A stretch of 33,149 nt of DNA from Desulfuromusa sp. Lineage in GTDB: Bacteria > Desulfobacterota > Desulfuromonadia > Desulfuromonadales > Geopsychrobacteraceae. The translations under genes were made by a program, and so were the position numbers. Shown here in pieces: positions 27,195 to 33,149 of the stretch. Within the stretch, counting starts at the first letter, position 1, and the number at the start of each line of letters is the position of its first letter. The stretch covers positions 1 to 33,149 of the forward strand of contig JAGGWI010000167.1 in NCBI GenBank assembly GCA_021157505.1, given 5' to 3'. The notes beneath the pieces were generated by a model that searched no databases, had not been told where the DNA came from, and saw nothing but the letters and a program-made list of their open reading frames with translations.

Positions 27195-29146
27195 CCACTA
27201 CCTCCTTCGGGAAAATGTATACTCGCTTCAACTCCACCTTCAGACCTGTTTTTCAGATGAACTTCCCCCCTCAATTCAGACACCAATTGTTTCACAATTG
27301 CCAACCCCAATCCGGTCCCCTCTGACTTGCTGGTGATGAGAGGTTCGAAGAGCTGATCGGCAAGTTCTTCCGGTAAACCACAGCCATTGTCACAGATATT
27401 GATTTCAAACTCCCCCCCTGAACTGCTGGCATAGACATCAACCTGTCCATTTTCATCACAGGCCTGCAGAGCATTCAGAATCAAGTTCATAAATATCTGG
27501 TGCAATTGCTGAGCTTTGGAACAGACCAGAAGGGGCTCAGGGGGCAAATGAAGATGCAATTTAATTTTGTTTCGGTCCGCTTCTTCACAAAGGATAAACT
27601 CAAGGTCACGCAGGACCTGACTGATATCAGTCTGCTCCCGTTCCTGTTTTTGTTGGGGCACCAGGTAGCTGGTTAGATGTCCAAGAAAATCGCCCAGACG
27701 ATCAACCAGTTTCAGCATCTTAGTGATATCCAACTGCAGTTTCTGATCGAGATCCTTGCGCCGCTGTATCAGTTGCAGCTTAACCCGCATCCCTGCCAGA
27801 GGGTTGCCAATTTCATGGGCTACTGTCGCTGACAGAAGACCCAAAGAGGATAACCTGTTTGCCTGCAAGAGCTGCTTCTCAAGAGTAATCATCAGTTTCT
27901 CAGCGGCTTCTGCCTCCATCTGAGAACGGCTGAGAGCAGCTACTTTCTTCTCAACTTCCTCTTTTAATAAGGCATTCCAATTCAGAAGTTCCGTATGGGT
28001 CTGTTTCTGCACTTGAGCCATTTCATTCAAGGCAGACGATAATTCACCAAATTCATCCCGGCTGGTAATACTTGAGATCGCCTTATAGTCTCCCCCGGCA
28101 ACTGCTTTAGCAAAACGGGAGAGATGACGAATCGGAAGACTGAAACGCCGGGCGGCAAGGATTGCCAGAATAGTGGCCAACAATGCCAGCAGTAAGAAAG
28201 AGAGGAGATAGGTTTTTTTCAGTTGGGTTAACTCGGTATAGAGATATTTTTGAGGATAAGCGATCAGCAGATACCAGAGACGGTCAGGGCCGGCACTGAC
28301 AGATGCCAGAGCCAGGATATCGGGCTTCATCGCCACAACATTAGACTCTTCATCCGGCTTGGGAAGGAGGGGGACAATTTGCGCAAGATTCTCAAGCTCA
28401 GAGGTCTCAGCATTAAAAAAACTTATCTCCCCCCCCTGTTTTTCCATCTTGATAAATTGGCGATTCTGGTTCAATAAAAGAATCCTGGTTCCATCCACAT
28501 TGAGCAAGTATTTGAGAGATGAGAGCAGTTTCGTACCAAAAACATTGATAATAATCAGTCCTGATGTTTCTCCTGAAGGGCCAATGATAGGGGCGGCAAC
28601 GCGGACTACCAAACGATTTGGTTCTTCAATCCGACCAAATTCCACGTTCAAATCCAGATGTGAAACATAGGTTTCGCCAGCAGTGCAGTGAAATGCCTCC
28701 TGAACATAATAACGATTACCCTTATCCTGCAATTCAGACTTTGGGACGACAACGGCTTTCCCCTCAATATTGTTGATTCGTAGCTGCTCATGTCCATCAG
28801 CAGCAATAAAACGGATCTGATAGTAGTCTTTTTCAACCATGATGGCGGCCAGAAATTCGTTTTGTATTAACTCCCACTGATCAGAGCTCATCTCGTCTTG
28901 AAGACGTCGCTGGAGAAAACGGGTGAGGGAGAGGACATCTCTTCTGACCCCATTCAGATAACCTTCAATCGAATTTCCAGCGGTGACCACCTCAGCCTGT
29001 AACCCTTGGGCAATCTGCGCACGTAAGGCCTTTTCCATCCTCTGTAAAGAAAGATTCCCCAGCAGCAATATTGGTCCCAGAGTCAGGCACAAAAACGCTA
29101 TCAACATTTTTCTTCGAATTGATAATGTGACCTGTGGAATCCGCAT
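27176..29146 (-). CDS. membrane sensor histidine kinase (Cache-like sensor, HAMP, HisKA, HATPase; NtrB-like)
   Basis: N-terminal TM, large extracytoplasmic region, second TM, HAMP; H-box ATVAHEIGNPLAG; ATPase ICDNGCGLPEELADQLFEPLITSKSEGTGLGLAIVKQL. Confidence 0.94.
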   Translation of the reverse strand: MRIPQVTLSIRRKMLIAFLCLTLGPILLLGNLSLQRMEKALRAQIAQGLQAEVVTAGNSIEGYLNGVRRDVLSLTRFLQRRLQDEMSSDQWELIQNEFLAAIMVEKDYYQIRFIAADGHEQLRINNIEGKAVVVPKSELQDKGNRYYVQEAFHCTAGETYVSHLDLNVEFGRIEEPNRLVVRVAAPIIGPSGETSGLIIINVFGTKLLSSLKYLLNVDGTRILLLNQNRQFIKMEKQGGEISFFNAETSELENLAQIVPLLPKPDEESNVVAMKPDILALASVSAGPDRLWYLLIAYPQKYLYTELTQLKKTYLLSFLLLALLATILAILAARRFSLPIRHLSRFAKAVAGGDYKAISSITSRDEFGELSSALNEMAQVQKQTHTELLNWNALLKEEVEKKVAALSRSQMEAEAAEKLMITLEKQLLQANRLSSLGLLSATVAHEIGNPLAGMRVKLQLIQRRKDLDQKLQLDITKMLKLVDRLGDFLGHLTSYLVPQQKQEREQTDISQVLRDLEFILCEEADRNKIKLHLHLPPEPLLVCSKAQQLHQIFMNLILNALQACDENGQVDVYASSSGGEFEINICDNGCGLPEELADQLFEPLITSKSEGTGLGLAIVKQLVSELRGEVHLKNRSEGGVEASIHFPEGGSGCAGEF

Positions 29147-29220
29147 TATTTCATATCCTTACGGGGGTGGATCAATCAGCCATTTGATAGCAAAAACAAC
29201 CCTGACTGGCAATAATGGTA

Positions 29221-29255
29221 CCACATAGATGGTTACTTATGAACCATTTATGTGG
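29221..29255. promoter_or_regulatory. 14-bp inverted repeat, candidate upstream activating site for the NtrC-family regulator
   Basis: ccacatagatggtt-acttatg-aaccatttatgtgg: 13/14 positions pair, 7-nt spacer; ~65-100 bp upstream of the sigma-54 -24 element. Confidence 0.6.
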
Positions 29256-29288
29256 TTTATTTTATGCCGGTTAAAAAGATATCATTGA

Positions 29289-29301
29289 TAACCTATTGAT
29301 A
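29289..29301 (-). promoter_or_regulatory. candidate IHF binding site
   Basis: Minus strand TATCAATAGGTTA matches WATCAANNNNTTR exactly, between the dyad and the sigma-54 promoter. Confidence 0.5.
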
Positions 29302-29318
29302 TCTTATGGATTAACTTA

Positions 29319-29334
29319 TGGCACGATTTCTGCT
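29319..29334 (+). promoter_or_regulatory. sigma-54 (-24/-12) promoter of the cytochrome/NrfD operon
   Basis: TGGCACGATTTCTGCT versus consensus TGGCACGNNNNTTGCW: only one constrained position differs; correct GG-GC spacing; just upstream of the tetraheme cytochrome gene. Confidence 0.8.
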
Positions 29335-29422
29335 TTTGTTTCTAATTAAATTCACTGTTGCAATTGAGGAACCAAAAAAAGAGTCAACTATCCAGAAACT
29401 TCGACTCGGGAGAGATCTCCAA

Positions 29423-30082
29423 ATGAGAAATGAAGAGAAAAAAGAGCATTTTGACAAGGGTGAGTTCTTAAAAAAAGTTGTCCTGCCCGGTACTGTCATC
29501 CTGATCCTTATTTTCCTTTTCTGGGGGGATAATAAACCTGCCATTCCAGATCCTGTCCCCCTCAATGCAGAATGGTATACACCAGAAACAGCGCGTGGCG
29601 AAATTCTGATCAATACTGTTATGCCGGGGAATTGTTTCATCTGCCACAGTGTGCAAGTCCCTGACCAGAATGTGATCCGCCCGCAATTTGCCCACTCAAC
29701 GGTCAAACTGGAACATGGTGTCAATGATCGTTGTTACAACTGTCATCATATTTATGATCGCGACACTCTTGCCGGTGATGGTGAAACAAAAATTAGTTTC
29801 GCAACTCCAGAGAAACTCTGTGCCCGTTGTCACGGTATTATTGTTCGGGACTGGAAAGCGGGAACCCATGGTTTGAGACAGGGTGGCTGGCTGGTTAAAG
29901 ATGGCACCGAACCGATTAACTTCACTTGCACTGAATGTCACGACCCACATTCACCAAAATTCAAGTACAAGATTGCCGCACCAGCACCAACCTGGCCGGA
30001 TAAAACTCTTCGGCAACCCAGACATTCTGATGATGACCCCAAGTCAGCATATTTGACTGAAACAATCCAGGAGAGATTCTGA
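29423..30082 (+). CDS. membrane-anchored tetraheme c-type cytochrome
   Basis: Four CXXCH motifs (CFICH, CYNCH, CARCH, CTECH) after an N-terminal TM helix. Start placed at ATG 29423 because the ORF-track start (29318) falls in the sigma-54 promoter. Confidence 0.87.
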   Translation: MRNEEKKEHFDKGEFLKKVVLPGTVILILIFLFWGDNKPAIPDPVPLNAEWYTPETARGEILINTVMPGNCFICHSVQVPDQNVIRPQFAHSTVKLEHGVNDRCYNCHHIYDRDTLAGDGETKISFATPEKLCARCHGIIVRDWKAGTHGLRQGGWLVKDGTEPINFTCTECHDPHSPKFKYKIAAPAPTWPDKTLRQPRHSDDDPKSAYLTETIQERF

Positions 30083-31032
30083 TGAGTACGGAAGAGCAAA
30101 AAGACCTTGAGCTAAAGAATGCGGAAAAACCCGAGCCAGCCATCAGCCGTCGATATTTCCTGGCTGGAGCAGCCTGTCTTTCTGCTGCTACTGCGGTTTC
30201 TCTCTCTCCTCTTCTCAATGCAGAAGAAGTTCCCCCTGTGGATGATTTTATCCAGAAGCATTACAAGGAACTGAGTGATAAGGAAAAAAAGGAAATTTTT
30301 GCCCGACTCGAAGCCCGTATAGACAAACAATATGGGGTCACTTCGACAGTCGCTGATCCGCAACCCCTAGAAGGGGTTGAGTTTGCCTACGTTCTCAACC
30401 TCGGACGCTGTATCGGTTGTCGAAAATGTGTTTATGCCTGCATGGAAGAAAATAATCAGTCTCGAAGCCCGCAGATACAGTACATCAGAGTCCTGAAAAT
30501 GAAACAGGGAACTATCAATCTGGAAACATCGAGTCATGATTATCCTGAAAAAGAGGCGTCGAGCGAAGATTATTTCTATATGCCAGTTGCCTGTCAGCAA
30601 TGTCGAGAACCAAAGTGCATTGAAGTTTGTCCGGTCAAAGCGACGTGGAAGGAAAAGGATGGCATTGTTGTTGTTGACTATAACTGGTGCATCGGTTGTC
30701 GCTATTGTGAAGCTGCCTGCCCTTACCATGCCAGACGGTTCAATTTTGCCAAACCACAACTCCCTGCACAGGAACTGAACCCCGATATGGGTTATCTCTC
30801 CAACCGACCCCGCTACATGGGTGTTATGGAAAAATGCACTTTCTGTCTGCATAAAACCCGGCGTGGAGAATATCCAGCCTGTATGGAAGTCTGCCCGACT
30901 GGCTCGCGTAAATTTGGCAACCTCAGAGACCCTGAAAGTGAGGTTCGAAAAATTGTTGAGCAAGAGCGGGTCTTTGTTCTCAAACAGGAAGTTGGCACTT
31001 TACCGAAATTTTATTACACCTTTGCTAAATAG
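30082..31032 (+). CDS. Tat-exported four-cluster ferredoxin subunit (HybA/DmsB/NrfC family)
   Basis: Twin-arginine motif ISRRYFLAGAACLSAATA; cysteine sets CIGCRKCVYAC, CQQCREPKCIEVCP, CIGCRYCEAACP, CTFCLHK...CMEVCP. Confidence 0.93.
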   Translation: MSTEEQKDLELKNAEKPEPAISRRYFLAGAACLSAATAVSLSPLLNAEEVPPVDDFIQKHYKELSDKEKKEIFARLEARIDKQYGVTSTVADPQPLEGVEFAYVLNLGRCIGCRKCVYACMEENNQSRSPQIQYIRVLKMKQGTINLETSSHDYPEKEASSEDYFYMPVACQQCREPKCIEVCPVKATWKEKDGIVVVDYNWCIGCRYCEAACPYHARRFNFAKPQLPAQELNPDMGYLSNRPRYMGVMEKCTFCLHKTRRGEYPACMEVCPTGSRKFGNLRDPESEVRKIVEQERVFVLKQEVGTLPKFYYTFAK

Positions 31033-31082
31033 TTGACTGAAACCGTTTTCTGCCTGTCAACAACCGTCAAAAGGGCTAAGCG

Positions 31083-32297
31083 ATGAATACAGGTTCTCCA
31101 AAAGTTATAAGTGATCTGGCAAAAGCGGTTCTAATCGGTAACCGAACCTATGCCCTCTGGATGTTTGCACTGATTGCTGTCAGCCTGCTCGGGCTCAATG
31201 CTTTCAGTCGACAACTGGCTCATGGCTTGTACACAACCGGCATGGGAGATGAGGTTTCCTGGGGGCTATATATTTCCAACTTCGCTTTTTTGGTTGGTAT
31301 GGCTGCAGCAGCAGTCATGATGGTTATCCCGGCCTATGTTTTTAAAGACGAGGAGATCCATAAAGTTGTCATTTTCACCGAACTCTGGGCGGTTGCCGCT
31401 CTGATCATGTGTCTGCTCTTTGTCACCGCTGATATCGGTCGTCCCGACCGTCTCTGGCATATGTTTCCCGTGATTGGAGTCTTTAACTGGCCGATGTCGA
31501 TGCTGACCTGGGATGTTCTGGTACTAAACGGTTATCTGCTCCTCAATCTCTACGTTTGTGGTTATGTGCTTTACAAAAAATATACCGGCCAAAAATTGGT
31601 CGCCCGCCATTATGTGCCGATAGTTTTTCTTGCAATTGCCTGGGCTCCACTGATTCATACCATCACCGCATTTCTGTTTCAGGGGTTAGGGGCCAGACCT
31701 TTCTGGCACAGCGGGTTAATCGCACCCCGGTTCCTCGCATCAGCATTTTCTGCCGGACCAGCGTTTATCATCCTGGTTTTTAAAATTATGGAACATTTTA
31801 AATGCTGCACCATTCATGAAAAGGTTATTGCCAAGATCAGGGTGATTGTCACCGTCAGTTTACTGATCAACCTACTCCTGTTTGGGTCAGAACTTTTTAC
31901 TGAGCTCTACTCCGGTTCAGAACATTCCATCCATTTAAGCTTTCTCCTTGGATTTCATGGGGAGAGCGTACTGGCACCCTGGATCTGGTCTGCCGTTATT
32001 CTGAATATCATTGCTGCGATTATTTTACTCTTGCCAGTGCGAGAGAACCCGCGTTTTTTGACTGTTGCTTGCGTGATGATTGTTGTCGGTATCTGGGTTG
32101 AAAAAGGGTTGGGCTTTGTTATTTCAGGCTTCATCCCCACCCCGCTTGGTGATTTTGTTCAGTACCAACCTTCACTCAATGAGTTAACAGTCTGTTTCGG
32201 CATCCTTGCTTTCGGACTGTTGATTTATACGGCACTACTCAAGATTGCAGTTCCGATTATCAATGGGCAGCTCTGCCACAGGAAGAATGATAGTTAA
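31083..32297 (+). CDS. NrfD/PsrC-family quinol-interacting integral membrane subunit
   Basis: 404-aa multi-TM protein (NRTYALWMFALIAVSLLGLNAFSRQLAHGLYTTGMGDEVSWGLYISNFAFLVG) downstream of the Fe-S subunit. Confidence 0.9.
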   Translation: MNTGSPKVISDLAKAVLIGNRTYALWMFALIAVSLLGLNAFSRQLAHGLYTTGMGDEVSWGLYISNFAFLVGMAAAAVMMVIPAYVFKDEEIHKVVIFTELWAVAALIMCLLFVTADIGRPDRLWHMFPVIGVFNWPMSMLTWDVLVLNGYLLLNLYVCGYVLYKKYTGQKLVARHYVPIVFLAIAWAPLIHTITAFLFQGLGARPFWHSGLIAPRFLASAFSAGPAFIILVFKIMEHFKCCTIHEKVIAKIRVIVTVSLLINLLLFGSELFTELYSGSEHSIHLSFLLGFHGESVLAPWIWSAVILNIIAAIILLLPVRENPRFLTVACVMIVVGIWVEKGLGFVISGFIPTPLGDFVQYQPSLNELTVCFGILAFGLLIYTALLKIAVPIINGQLCHRKNDS

Positions 32298-32389
32298 TTG
32301 TTGCCCTGAATAAGAAGAGTTCTCTTCTGAACCAAGCTGGATGATCTAAGAAGGGAATAAGCTATTTGCATCAGAATAGGGAGGTAAAT

Positions 32390-33149
32390 GTGCAAAAAAA
32401 TGTATTGATGTTATTACTGGCCAGTGTGGTCATCTTCAGCTTCAGTTCTATGACGTATGCGGCCGGTGGATGTACGACCACCGATTGTCATGCCGGGCTT
32501 GAAGAGATCGTCCCGACAGATCTGCCGATGTCTCAGCAGCTCAAAATGAATGGTCAAATGCATGGCGATCCCGATGGCTGCGTCATGTGTCACGGGGGTA
32601 ATCCAAAAGCAACCAAAAAGGAAGAGGCACACAAAGGGATCCCGGCAACCTTACGGATGGCTCCGGGGCCTAAAGACTTCTATCCCGATCCAGGTTCTAT
32701 CTGGATTGCCGACAATACCTGCGGGGCTTGTCACGTTGGTTACGTTTATCGTTCCCAACTTTCCCTGATGAACACTGAAGCAGGTAAAATTTCCGGGAAC
32801 ATGCATACTTGGGGTCATGAAGAAGTGGCTAATTTCAAAAACCCCTGGGGAAATTATGCGATCAAGGATGAGGATGGGCAAAGTCCCATTCTTGGAACAG
32901 AGGCATATAAAAAGTATATGAAGGATCAGATCAGCATGTACCCCAATCAGTATCCAAAAAGCCTGGAACTGATGCCAAATCCAACCATGGATGAAGTAAA
33001 AAAAGATCCGAAAAAAGCAGCATTTGCCTATCAGCGCCAGGATTGCAACCGTTGTCATATCGGTGTCCGTGGCCGGGAAAAACGTGGTGATTATCGCGGC
33101 ATGGGTTGTTCTGCCTGCCATATTCTCTACAGCAATGACGGCTATTACG
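32390..33149 (+). CDS. multiheme c-type cytochrome, 5' part, truncated by window end
   Basis: GTG at 32390 preceded by AGGGAGG; frame open to window end; signal peptide, then CTTTDCH, CVMCH, CGACH, CNRCH, CSACH (5 heme motifs so far). Missing from the ORF track. Confidence 0.85.
   Translation, partial: MQKNVLMLLLASVVIFSFSSMTYAAGGCTTTDCHAGLEEIVPTDLPMSQQLKMNGQMHGDPDGCVMCHGGNPKATKKEEAHKGIPATLRMAPGPKDFYPDPGSIWIADNTCGACHVGYVYRSQLSLMNTEAGKISGNMHTWGHEEVANFKNPWGNYAIKDEDGQSPILGTEAYKKYMKDQISMYPNQYPKSLELMPNPTMDEVKKDPKKAAFAYQRQDCNRCHIGVRGREKRGDYRGMGCSACHILYSNDGYY

Noticed and set aside
30367-30963. 198-aa minus-strand ORF
   Set aside because: Antisense to the four-cluster ferredoxin gene; cysteine motifs fix the plus strand as coding.
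32651-33121. 156-aa minus-strand ORF
   Set aside because: Antisense to the multiheme cytochrome whose CXXCH motifs clearly define the coding strand.
1-33149. CRISPR array, tRNA/rRNA genes, prophage or intact transposase
   Set aside because: No regularly spaced direct repeats, no tRNA/rRNA-like sequence noticed, and no transposase or integrase among the ORFs.

Overview
The 33.1-kb window looks like a chromosomal segment of a Desulfuromonadales/Geobacter-like bacterium (taxon inferred from gene content only). From left to right it contains: (1) a minus-strand envelope cluster: DUF374-type acyltransferase (partial), msbA, lpxB, lpxA, fabZ, lpxD, ompH/skp, bamA, lolD, lolC/E, lysS; (2) a thioesterase, mutM, a small NTF2-like protein, and a peptide-type ABC transporter (oppC, oppB, oppA) with a MshEN-domain gene between the permeases and no ATPase genes, preceded by a DUF4292/LolB-like lipoprotein and a TPR lipoprotein; (3) a plus-strand signalling cassette: an 83-aa CbrX-like membrane protein overlapping by 4 nt a 1083-aa SLC5 symporter-STAC-like-GAF-SpoIIE phosphatase fusion, followed by a STAS antagonist and an RsbW-like HATPase; (4) an NtrB/NtrC-like two-component pair divergent from a menaquinol-oxidoreductase-like operon (tetraheme cytochrome, Tat-exported 4x[4Fe-4S] protein, NrfD, multiheme cytochrome cut by the window edge). 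The divergent intergenic region holds a near-consensus sigma-54 promoter, an IHF-like site and a 14-bp dyad. Main non-coding discovery: a ~165-bp palindromic repeat family (two full copies and one partial), plus a separate 146-bp palindromic element. All four lie within 25 nt downstream of a stop codon, and the three members of the first family have the same orientation relative to the upstream gene.
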